From Branchinecta lynchi (taxonomy: Eukaryota; Arthropoda; Branchiopoda; Anostraca; Branchinectidae): a stretch of 64,000 nucleotides of DNA. The position numbers and the translations under genes were made by a program. The notes under the pieces were generated by a model, which had not been told where the DNA came from, ran no database searches, and saw only the letters and a list, made by a program, of their open reading frames with translations. The stretch spans positions 28,972,533 to 29,036,532 of the forward strand of contig JAKZAP010000001.1 of assembly GCA_023053575.1 (NCBI GenBank), written 5' to 3'. Positions 32,651-45,300 of the stretch are shown here, one piece after another. Positions within the stretch are counted from its first letter, which is position 1. Every line of letters starts with the position of its first letter.

Positions 32651-33277
32651 GACTTAATATTATCGTCAGTACAATCACGTCGCTGCGAAACGTTGCTTTT
32701 CTTCACAAAGCGCATCCGTGACGTCCCAGAGGTCGTCGGTTCAAAGTTCGCTCACGAATGGAAAAGAAATTGCAATCAACGTTAATTCTGCCGTTTGTTT
32801 TTACGAAAATAACCACCACAAGCCGGACCCCTATACCCAGAGCCTCGACGTTCTTTTTTTCAAACCATCAGAGCGACTTTCCTTATTTTGGTCATAATTT
32901 CTTGGGCTACGGCTTCTCCCAACTAAATGACGTTAGTCTTCCATATTTTAACAATAAATTCCTTCACATTTGGCATGCCTTTGTTTGCGAAATTAACTTC
33001 AACAGCTGTCAATTGTTCGTCGTGACGTTTTGTATTTTATAAATGCTCGCATGATAGAAACGACATGGTTAGTATTTTGTCGGTGCATGGGCTGCATCTG
33101 TGTGGAGGACGCTACCAGATTATCAAGTTTTTTTTCCTTATCTGATCTTGTCCGGGACTACTACATACTGATTCAGATTAAATTTTGATTGTTTTAGAAA
33201 GAACAAAAAATGTAGAAGAGATTTAGTAGCAAGCGTGATCGTCTCATTAGCAAAGCGCTGTGTTGCGAATTGAAGAC

Positions 33278-33335
33278 ATGGAAAGTTGCTGTAAAGTCCT
33301 TGTAGGGCTTGCGATTTCCCTGTTCGTTCTTGCAG
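33278..33335 (+). CDS. Gene 2, signal-peptide exon
   Basis: ATG at 33278 opens 19 codons plus one base ([19 protein letters not shown], then G), followed by donor GCAG|GTAATA. The hydrophobic core ([13 protein letters not shown]) ending in small residues is a classical signal peptide. The leaving phase 1 joins the 35843 exon to make Asp-Lys-Lys. No TATA box stands out upstream, and the transcription start is not determined. Confidence 0.82.
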
Positions 33336-36300
33336 GTAATATTTTGTATTCTTTGTATAACTAATACTTCCATCTAGTATACCTATTTGTATTTTTTGTA
33401 TTTATTTTTCTAGTATCTCTAATAGTTCCGGAATCCCAGTGTATCCACTATCAACCACATCAAATTTATCACTGTCGAAGACCCAGTTAGCACTGTCGAA
33501 GACGCAGTTAGAGGCGTAACTTAAGGGGGGGGGGGGTTGCTCTCGGTTTGGATATTCTGCGGTTTTACTGACTGGTGAATTATCGTTGAAAAGAACAGTC
33601 GGTGAAAATGACCAACCAGTCTGTAAAATACTCTCCCCTCCCCCCCCCAAAAAAAAAGAAGTTTTTGCTAGGAACGCCTCTGGATACAGTACGGCGACAC
33701 TGGAGCCTGTGAAGCGTGCCGGCCGTTCAGTCCTTCAGTAAGCTGGAGCCAGTAACATGGCACTAGATTATTTACTTTATCGCCCTTAAAATTACATTTT
33801 AATCCGGTTGGACCTGACTGGGGGCTCAAAATCTGGAAGCTGGTCTAGTATTCTATTGCAGTAAGATTTGGACCCAACTGGAGGAGTGGAGGGGGTTGTC
33901 TCACGTATTTATAAAAATGGTCCAAGTGCCCAAAGTGGTTGTATATAATGATTTTTGCGACAGAAGCTCAGGTTTCTAATCATGTCACGTTGACTTCTTA
34001 CCCATATTGAATTCACAATGAGTTTCTTGGGTTCGGGTTCTATAAATCAAAACGATTGATTACAAATAAATGGATCACAGGGGATAAGAGCTCGTTAGCT
34101 GGGACCCATAAAATTAATTTTCTAATATATAATCATCTTGTCGCGGACGTTGTGCTATAGGTTAGGTTATTCTTTATTTTGCACAAAATCACAGTAAACA
34201 ACTTGTAACAAAAAACATAAAAACTAAACGATACATCCTCAAATAAACCAGTCACCCGAGAACCCGGGTGTCCAGGTTGCCCTGGGGGGACCACTAAATC
34301 CACAATACCGATTACATAACCTTGTCAGCAGTGGAATCAACCTTCAACCACAAACAAACCAAAACAACTCAACAAAAATAACTTTCTCCTCCAACTGGGC
34401 AAACAAACAAAAATACAAAAATAATCTATTAATTTAATCTAAAATAATCTAATATAGATGGCACTTTACAGAAGGGACTTGTACCGTGACCAATTCCATA
34501 AACAGTTTTTTGAATATAATTTAGAAGTCTATGACTCCCTTGTCGGAGCCACGTAGACGAACCAGGACCCAGAAAACGGGGTCTCATGGTGAAAACCAAA
34601 TATATAATTTTAATGGGGAAGACGCCCTTGAGATGGAAACATTTTATAAGTAGTGAACTGATAGACAAAAATGCTCCTCAGCCCGAAAAATCCCGGCTGA
34701 GGAGAATTTTTATCTATCAGTTCACTACTTATAAAATAAAATAATCTACTAATTTAATCTATTTGCTAGAAATCAGACGTACCATATATTTTATTTTTAA
34801 TGTCATTTTAGACTGCCTTGTTAATGTTTATTGTTTTTGGTTGGAACAGTTTCGCATACGTGATGCCAAGACGAATTTGCTTGAGAAAACGTGTTTCGTG
34901 GCAACGACGCAGGTTCTTTTTGAATACTCTATATGACTAAGTCCAAAACACGCCAGTGATTCTCAGGAAGAAGGGACAAACGTGTCCGTAACGACTCAAA
35001 TTCAGTGACTCAAATCCCGAGTTAGCGCAGCTGTGACACCGTTTCTTCCGTTCTTCCGCGGGTACCCGGAGATTCTGCATCAGAAGGGAGAGATAGTCAT
35101 CAAGTGTATTTACCATGTGGAAATGCAATAACTTACTACAAGCAAGGTCAAGGATTGTTTATTTTTTCTAAGCTTCACTTTATTTTTAAGAGGGATCTCA
35201 TCACAATCATCCAGAAGTTCGTAGAGCAAATGGAGTCGTCACTGAAGGTAAGACGATTGTATGTTTGTTCAAATGTTAAACCTATTAGATGCGTTTTTTA
35301 CTTAAACTTCTCAATTCTCGCTTCTCAATTCATGATTCTTGTATAAATTACCGGTTTTGATCCTCTCGCTTCTGACAATAACTCTAATTTTGCCACCCAT
35401 TAGTGCCTGCACTGTCAGTAGTTTCATAGCAGATAACGCAAGGATGCGCAGTTTTCGACCGACAACACTTGCGATGTAGTCTGTTGTGATTTTCAAAACG
35501 TTTTGCATTTATGTTATGCAGAACAAGCATTGCCAGGAAGAGCCGACAAATCGTCGTAAAAACATATGCTGACTTTTTGTTTGTCGTCATGTTTTGTTTA
35601 TCGCAAAAGACAGACGCGTTTCCGATGGTTTTTAGAAAGCAAAGCGAGTTTTAGCCGAAATCGCAAGAACATCCGGCGCATAATCTAGCCGAGCTTTCTT
35701 CTTTTCTTGCACTCGGCTTCTCTCTTTGGTTTTTGGAACTCTGCATACTCCCATCGAGGGCTCGCCCCTCTTTCCGCTCCGTGATCATTAAAATAATCAT
35801 TAAAATTATTTATTTTGATGTGACATTTGTTTTATTCTGCAGACAAGAAGTACTGGAATGAGCTCGGACAGAAGCTGCTCCTTGACCAGCTTTCAATTAC
35901 TCGTCAGCCCATCAACAAACAAGCGAAGAATATCATTTTCTTTCTTGGCGACGGAATGTCTAACCCCTCAGTGGTCGGGAGTCGAATTTACAAGGGTCAG
36001 AAGTACTTAAAAAATCCTGGAGAAGAAACAGTTCTTGAGTTCGAGAACTTCCCGTTTGCTGCCTTGTCCAAGGTAATTCACAAAAAAATCAACGAAGAAT
36101 CACCAAAAAAAATCAACGAAGAAACCAACGAAAATGGGGTTTGTAAAGGCCAACGAAGATGCTGAAATAAAAGTCGAATATTTCGGGAGGACAACCGCCT
36201 CTTTCGAAAAAAATTTCTAGGAAAAATGCCAAAACGAGGATGAAGATCAAAAACCAAGAAAAATTAAACAAAGTAGAAAACCGAAAATTAAACCCAAGTT

Positions 36301-39300
36301 CAAAGAATTGAAGGCCTTTAATAAAGAGAGCGAGCCACCTACCAATACCAATACCCACCTACCAAAAATCAAAGAAGAAACCAACGAAAATGGGGTTTGT
36401 AAAGGCCAACGAAGATGCTGAAATAAAAGTCGAGTATTTCGGGAGGACAACCGCCTCTTTCGAAAAAAATTTCAGGAAAAATGCCAAAACGAGGATGAAG
36501 ATCAAAAACCAAGAAAAATTAAACAAAGTAGAAAACCGAAAATTAAACCCAAGTTCGAAGAATTGAAGGCCTATAATAAAGAGAGCGAGCCACCTACCAA
36601 TACCAATACCCACCTACCAAAAATCAACGAAGAAACCAACGAAAATGGGGTTTGTAAAGGCCAACGAAGATGCTGAAATAAAAGTCAAATATTTCGGGAG
36701 GACAACCGCCTCTTTCGAAAAAAATTTCGAGGAAAAATGCCAAAACGAGGATGAAGATCAACAACCAAGAAAAATTAAACAAAGTAGAAAACCGAAAATT
36801 AAAACAAAAATTGGAAGAATTGAAGGCCTATAATAAAGACAGCAAGCCACCTACCAATACCTGCGAATAACAATTAGGACTGTTCTAGGTCGGCACTAGC
36901 GAGTGACTAAACCCCATTTTCGTTGGTTTCTTCGTTGATTTTTTGTGATATGTCAGGCCAGTATGGTTTACGAAATTACTGTCCAAGGTAAACTTGGGAT
37001 TTTCACGCTGGACGCTTACGCTGTCAAAAATATTTTTGTTGTTTTTTCTCCGAAAAAAGTATCCCGAAAATTCTTCCAGTGCTAAGAAGTTCCTTCTGTT
37101 GATAACGACCCTGGTTGTCGATTGTTTCTCAGGCTTAGCTCTGAATCGGTCCCGTTGACGAAATGACCTCATGAAAAAGTCCCTACAAAGAACGTCCACT
37201 ACACTGTCAGAAGCTTCATAACAGATAACACAAGGATGCGCGGTTCCAACAGACAACTCTTGGGATGACTACAACCTGTTGTCTCGACATACGTTACACA
37301 TGAAATGCTATGCATAACAACCATTTCCAGGAAGAGTCGAAAAAGCGCCAAAAAAGTACTGCTGAATTTGCTGACAAACAAAAAAGTCAGCAGATGCTTT
37401 CGGCTCTTCCTGGCAATGCTTGTTGTGCATAACGTTTCATGCATAATGTTTTCGCGACAACCGAGTACATCCCAAGTGTTGTCTGTTGAAACCGCACATC
37501 CTTCTGACAGTGTAGCATAGATTTATTAGTTCCTCCAGATAGATTTATCTAGTAGAGCGCCTTCGATGTCGTTGCAAATTCGGGGAAATAGACTTGTAGG
37601 AAGAGAAGACGGATGTGGTACCAGATACTCCCGAAATCCTTTCCTTATTGCGGCTACCATGACCTTTGTTGTAAAGAGCATATGCGCCGTCTATGGTCAT
37701 CAGTTCGCTCGAGTCCTGCATTTTTCAGTTAATTTATCAGCCGGACTCGGAGCAAAATAACCTTAGGCGCCGAAACTTCAAAAAAAGTGACACATACTCG
37801 AATAGCAGTGATACTAGCACCACTAGTGGTAGAGAAGTTCCCAACTAAAACTCGATCGGTCGTGGACAAGCGCTGGCTCCGATACCTCCATATTCCGAAC
37901 ACAGCAAAAAAAAAGATACGACCTCCCCTGTGTCCTTGATGTATGCAGACCGCATTGTTGATGTACCAGAATTCGCTGAGCACGCAAGCTTGTCTTGCTT
38001 TGAATGTGGCTAGCGTAGCTGGTGGCGCTACGAGTAAGGCCCGTTTCCCATGCATAGAAAGCATCGGTCTTTGCACTACTCAGTCTGTCCACTTTAATCT
38101 GTCCACTTCAGACTGTCCACTTTAATCTGTCCACTTTATAGTCTGTTTCAGACTGTCCACTTTAGTCTCTCCACTCTAGTCTGTCACTTTAGTAGCGTTA
38201 TTTTGCTCTCGTCGGACTTGAGAGACAGAAGCGTAAACAAGTCAGGAGTTGGAATACCTTTTTGTGATTTATTTCTGTAACTTCGTCAAACATACTCATC
38301 AGCTTCACACTCGACCCTAGACTGACAATTAGCAATTTGGGTCGTCTAATTGGGTCTTAAACCTGAGCAATTCAATTGCTGAGAATCCGTATCTGTTCTT
38401 CGGTTAATCGAAAATATTTCACCTAAATGAACTGAGCATACTTATTTTAGACGTACTGTGTGGACGCGCAAGTCGCAGACTCCGCCTGTAGTGCCACAGC
38501 TTACTTGTCAGGTGTCAAGACGAACATCGACACCATCGGACTGGATGCAAACGTCGTGTACAGAAATTGCTCCACTCAGAACAACAAGGAGTCCCACGTC
38601 GACTCAGTTATGAAATGGGCACAGGTTAGTCTGATTCTTCTTAGGGTTGAATAAAAAAATAGGGTAAAAAGGAAAATAGATGGAAGTCACGAAGCTTCAA
38701 CGTTCTTGGTATAGGACGTCAGTCAGAGTCTTTCTAGACTTCAAGCCTTCGCCCCCCCCCCCCCAAAAAAAAAAAACTTGCCACATAGGTAGATACAGCC
38801 GTATTTGTGGACTAGACGGGATCAACAGCAGATGATTTCTACGCGAGGATCGTTGACACCAAACGAATAAAAAGTAATTTTCATCTTCTTTCCTTAAATT
38901 TCTCCTTTTTGGGATCCCAAAACGTAAGTGGAGGGATACCTATGACATCGCAAAAGTTGTCCGTCCGTCCGTCTGTCCGTCCGTCCGTCTGTAAGCACGA
39001 TAGCTCTCGAAGGGAATGATATATTTTGATGAAACTTGGTATGAGGATTGTTTGGGTCAAGGGTAAGGTCGATTTCGTATATGGGCTCTGTAGCCCTATA
39101 TTTGGGGGTGGGGGTTCAATTTAAGGGACAAACAGAATATTTTTAAACAGCTAATGTGATAGTCGATTATGGGGTAAAAAGACATGCTCAGCACGATGGT
39201 GACAATCATTTTCTCGCTGGACGAGTAGTTCGTCCGGAATCCGGCAAAAACCGGAAAGTTTGTTAAAAGTAAAAGTTTCATGTGAAGTTGATTAAATGTT

Positions 39301-42300
39301 TGATTTAGGTGTAAGAAGACATGCTGAGCACGATGGTGAAAACCATTTTCTCGCCGGACTACTAGTTCGCCTGTAATCCGGCCAAAACCGGAAAATATGT
39401 TAAAAGTAAAAGCTTTATCTGAAGTTGATTAGATGATATATTTAGGGGTAAGAAGAGACGCTGAGTCTGTATATAATGATCATTTTTTACCCGGACCTAT
39501 AATTTTCCGGAATCCGGTTGTACCCGTATTTTTTTTAAGTCAAAATTTTATTTAAAGTTGATTAGATTTCTTTACAGGGATAAGGAGATACGCCGGCTTC
39601 GTTTCTGAATTTTTCTTTTTTTGCTGGACTAGTAGTTCGCTCGGAATTCGGGCGAAACCGCAAATTCGGAGTAGTAAAGCAGGAAGTTTCGGTCAATATC
39701 GTCAAAATAGATATGGCTTATAGAGGTATAGATAGGTAGATAGAATATCTGAACTCGGTTTTCTCTGAGATTAGCCTGGCGAAGACAAGACCGAATTGTC
39801 TGGATCAAATCTTAGATTTTTTGGATCCCATCGACACCTTTTGTCTTGTTCTTCTTTTCTTCTTTGTACGACCGTAAAGAGTCTACAGTTTTTTAGTATA
39901 GTGTTCCTTGGAACAATCCACTATTGCGAGCGCTGTAGCAGCTTTCGGTTTTCACAATATTTTGTGGAGCTCATAACTTTTGATAACTTCGTACACTTGT
40001 GGGTATTGGGGTCTAGTTGTGCCGTTTAGGGGTCCCACCCCCCACACCCACCCGATTCAGGGGCAAATGGGCCCAGATTGCCCAGTGAATAATGTTCATA
40101 ACTTGACAAGAACTGGACATAGGACGATGAAATTTCTTGTACATGTGGATCCTAGGGCTGGGAAATTGCTTTTAAATTTGCACCTCCCCCACCCAACCCG
40201 TTCATGGGCAACTGGGTCCAGATTGCCCAGGAGTAAAGTTCGATACCCGTGACAGGAATCAACAGCTATCAAGTTGAAACTTGGTAGGATTGTGAGAATT
40301 GGGGTCCCTTTTTACTTTTTACGGGTCCCAAACTCCACTGCCACTTGGTCCAGGGGCAATTGGGCCCAGATTGCCAATTTTTTAATGTTTTTAACTTGAA
40401 TTAACTGGAGATGAGGCGATGTAATTTCTTTGTGCTTTTGGAACGTAAGGGTTGGGGATAGCTGAACCACCCCCACCCTCCCCGTTCATGGGCAAGTGGG
40501 ACCAAATTGCCCATGAGAAAAGTTTTTGACCCGTGACTGGAATCAAACTCTAAGCTGGTATACTTAAGAAAAAAAAGGTGTAAATGTGTAAATACGCATT
40601 TTGATTAGTCCGGGCCCCCCCCCCCCTCATTCATGGGCAACTGGGCCCAGACTTCCCATGAGTTAAATTTGTCAATGACAGGTCTCAAGTCCAACTCTTG
40701 TATATAGGGGAGATATATCTGTGGATGAGGATTTGGTGTAATAGCAACAAATAAGACGACGCGACGTACTTTAATCTTTAATGAACAGTTGGAAACTTGA
40801 CTGTTTTGTCTTATGATCGATGATATGCCGTTCTTAATGAATTGTGACAAAGGGGGCATTAGGCGGCTATGATCTGGTTTATTTCACTTGTTATTACCTT
40901 GCTAATGGAAAATAGGTTTAAAGGGTGGGACTGGCTGGCATACCATTCTGACCATTCAGTGTTCGAACAAATGCTATTCGTGCAAGATGTTTAACATTTC
41001 TCTGGATTTATACTGGCGGTTAGTTTACATTTCAAGCTTTTAACGTGTGACTAGGTTATTTCAATCCTTGTTTGGTTATTGGGGATGAGAAATGTCTTTG
41101 GTTCTAAAGATGTCTGTATATAACATGTGCTAAACATTTTACTTTTACACTCCACGTCTGTGCGCTTGCGCACTTGTTTTTGTCGGTGCACTTCGGCTAT
41201 ATTGTTAATCCCGTTGTAATTTTGGTTGTTGTTCTTGTTGTAGTGTTGTTTCTCTCTCTTTTAATCTTTTACCATACTCCGTCTTTACCTAGACGGATTA
41301 CAAATTAAAATCTAATTTAGGTTGCGTTCCACGAATTTAACAATTGTTAACTACCGTTAACTTTACTTCGTGGCGGAGCTAACTACAGCTTTAACGATCG
41401 TTAACTATTCCCAGTTCTACAGTTGTTAACTATTTTGTAACGATGCTCACCGACCATCGTTACAAATAGTTAACAATCGTTAAGCTCTGGCACGAAAATT
41501 GTAGGTGGGTGGAGCTTAAATTTCGAAATCAGAAACGTGGAACGCAAAAAGTTAACAACTGTTAATAATTTGTTAACGATCGTTAAGTTCCGGAACGCAA
41601 CCTTACTTTAATAGAAAGAAGAAGGGTTTGTCGCTTTCGATGAACCTTGCCAAGTCGAATATGTTCTCTGTTTGTTTGCACTGTTTGTCTCTGCTACGGC
41701 CCTTGTAGTTTTAAATCAGTTAAGTGAAGTACTTGGTTCCCATAGTTGGTTTGTGACTAAGCTGGTCCAGAGCAGAGAGGCAGACCAAGCAGACTAACAA
41801 GTCCAAAACAGACAGGACCCTAGTTTTTGTTCCTGCCTAGTTTATACACCGTAAAAAGTTTCTCCGAGTAAGGATTAAAGTTAACTGCAGTATTTGCTAC
41901 TGGGATTAATCTTGTCTCTACTGAGATAAGATTAATCCGAATTAGAGATAAGGTTGGCTTTTTAGAGACAAGATTAAGCCCAGTAGCGAATACTGCAAGT
42001 TTTTTTTTTGCAGTGTATACGCTTGGCCTTTATATAAGAACAGCCTTATCTTGAGCTATCGCGTATTTTGCACTGCAAAAAAACACGACCATAAAGTTTT
42101 ATCTTAACTTGGCGTGAATTCGCCCATTGTGGGGCATATTGGGACGGTTCACATCAAACGTATGAATCAGGAGTTTTTTGGAGTCACTACTTAACAAAAA
42201 AAATCGAATCCGCGAATCCTAGTTATTGATTTCTTAACTCGCCCCATCATGAAGATCCAGTGATGGACTTCTTCCATTGTTTGGTTTATTTACCTTTATC

Positions 42301-45300
42301 GTTCAAGTTGTCTGCGATCGTCTATTTCAATTCGATTACCAAAGATTAGTCTGTCTCCCAATTCCGAATCTGTCAAGCTGCTAGTGCTAGATAAGAGGGA
42401 ATACGAGTGTTTTACGAGTTTCTGTATTATTTTAGAGGGGTTTAAACGGTAGCATTTTAGCATTTACTGTGTGTAGATCACCCCCATTCAAGTCGCGACT
42501 TCGAAACTAGGACTCAGTACTAGCGTCGTAGCATCTAGTGGCGTGATTCGGAAGCAACATTATGGGCAAGCTCAAAATAGATCTTGACTTGACGAGACGA
42601 TCATGTAAAAAGAAAAACAATTAGCTTGTGTATCAAGTAATATAATATTTAATCACAGAAAAACCCTTGTCATGGCAAGACACTAAAAAAAAAAAAAAAA
42701 AAAGTGCGCATAAACCAACACCATTAAAATCGTTCACGTTGTTCCATACAACTCTTTATGGTTGTAAAAAGTCCCATTATTTAAAATTCCCATAAACCGA
42801 TCCTCGTCCCCTTTCTCAAAAAAGTCTCTTTTCTTTGGATTTCTTATGGATGAAAATAGAAAAAATACAGCTTAATATTTGGTAGTATTGATTTCTTTCA
42901 AGAATTTATTTTTAGGTTTTAGTGTCATTTTTTCCCAGGAGTCAGCCGTATTTTCATGAAGAAAAGGCATGTCCTGTAAACCACAGTTTGCAGTCTCATC
43001 CACTGAATAATTTATGAACGGATGGGGGTGACGGCCTCGTTGTCATAAAGGGACGATTCCGTTCCTCCTAATTGCAATATTGTTGGCTGGTGTTATTATG
43101 CGTATCGACATTCTTATCGACTGGGTGTCTCCCACTTCTCGTCCTTTAAAATTTAACCGAAAAAGGATGAGACTGGACAATTACTTAAAGAAGCATGAAT
43201 ACTTGACGAAAATGCTTTACTTCGTTGCTCCGCTTTTCACGAATAATCAATTTTCATATAGTGGAATTTCCTTCTCGGATTTGTGGTAACCTTATACGCC
43301 TGTACCTGTGATTTCCGAAAAATAAGACCTCACCTTCCGTGAGCTGATCACTGTCCACGGAAATGCCGCATATGTATTGAGATTAGTTTTCTGCGTCTTA
43401 GTAGAAACTTGCGTTGTGAGGACGACCGTAGATATTCTGAACGTCATTCTAAAGCAAATAGTGAAAAATAAAAAAATCTCTTAACATCATCCAAAAAATC
43501 CAGTTTATTCAGTTAAATAAAAAAAAAAAAAGTTGGCTTTTCAGTTAAACTTTAAAGGGTTTGCAAACCTGCATAAAGTGGAAGAAAATCTCAACTGAAC
43601 GATATATTTAGGATGCTGGTAAAGGTACCGGAATAGTCACGACCACACGAATCACCCACGCTACGCCTTCTGGCACCTACGCGCACATTGCAAGTCGGGA
43701 CTGGGAGTCTGACGCCGACATCCTGAAGGACCAGCAAAGCGCAGAAGACTGCGACGACATTGCCGAACAGCTGATTAAGAATGATCCAGGCAAAAACTTC
43801 AAGGTAATTAAGCAGTTTATGCCTATACAAAATTTGGGTAGCGCAGTTGCAGCGGGTTGCAAGTCGCTGCAAGATTCAACCTGACTCCTCCTCCTACATG
43901 GTGACCACCTGTCACTTGTCACACTTGACTCCTCCTCAAGGTGGGAAGAAGGAGGAGCAAACTCATATCCATCGACCAGTCCCCGGAGATTCTGAGCAAC
44001 AGCTATGCATCCCGGAACCTCCCCGCATGTATTCCTTTAGCGTGGCGAAATCCCGTTCCTCTAACTCCTTGACCGTGGTGGGATTTATTTTAGGATTCCA
44101 AGGTACAAAGTCTCTTAATTGGTCAGTACCAGTGTCGACTCAGATCCGTTTTTGTTGTGTAGGGCTAACTTTTACAGTTGATAAAGGTTTTTCCGTGGGT
44201 ACATTGCTGTACCACAAGTTTCTCTCCGTTGCGGGAATGGAGGTGTGTGCTACACATTCGACCCACAAATTGATACTCGCGGATACGCTTTTTAGTCTTT
44301 TTTTGGTGGTAATTCTAAATTTCTGAAGTTAGGAAAAAAATCCAGATAAAACCTCAGTAAATAAAATGTACTAGAAGAATCCCTAATTATAGGCCAATAT
44401 ACTTAAGTAAGTAGCTATTTTTTATTATTTGGTTTGGTATTGGAATTCATATTTACTGCCACTTGAAATTCGAGCCATAAAATCAAAACTACATCGACAG
44501 TAAATCGAGCAATTCGGGCAACAAAACCTTATTGGTCGCGGAAAAACTTATTAGTTTCAATAAATAAGTGATTTAAGAGTGTTAATAAACGAGAAGGCTC
44601 AAACCAATCTTGTCGTTATTTCCCTTGAAATTGTCTTCTTTCATAGGTTATCTTGGGTGGTGGAAGGAAAAAATTTCTGCCGAACAGCACACTTGACGGA
44701 ATGAGCAAAGGCCAGCGATTAGACGGCGTCGACTTAGTCGAACTTTGGAAGACAAACAAACAGAGCCAAGGGGCTACACACTCCTATGTTTCTACCAGAG
44801 ACGAGCTTCTTGCCTTAAATGCTGACAACAATGATTATCTCTTTGGATTGTTTAATTGGGAACATTTGGATTATCGTCTGGACGTTACCAACGAAACTGA
44901 TCAGCCGTCTTTGAAGGAAATGACGGAAGCAGCGCTGAACATCCTCACCAAAGAGACGAACGGTTTTGTTCTTTTGGTTGAAGGTAAGGGAATCCGTTAA
45001 ATCCGTTAAGCTGCGTTCACATTGAGATATGCCAGTCTTACTCAGCGTTTGCGAAAGGCAATGTTACGGGGTTGGGTTCTACTCACGAAGGAATAGTGAC
45101 GATGATGAAATTTTATTTACACTTAAGAAGAGGAAGATAGCGCAGTATTGACCAAAAAGAGGAAAAAATAGACTGAGCTTTGAATAATATAGTAAACACA
45201 CAAGATAAAAAAATAAACATTAAGAAAAGAGGGACTAGTCGAGTCTAAAAAATCTTCTTCCTAGATAAATATTCTTTGAGCCTAAGCTGACTTTGAAAGA

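Noticed and set aside
32725..32765. GGTCGTCGGTTCAAAGTTCG resembling a tRNA B-box
   Set aside because: No matching A-box or cloverleaf; the flanking sequence belongs to a degenerate foldback.
33101..33277. Promoter for gene 2
   Set aside because: No TATA box, initiator or other element stands out; the transcription start cannot be placed from sequence alone.
36078..36948. Lys/Glu-rich frames on + and hydrophobic frames on - in the 255-bp units
   Set aside because: Frames differ between units through indels and match no domain; treated as repeat by-products.
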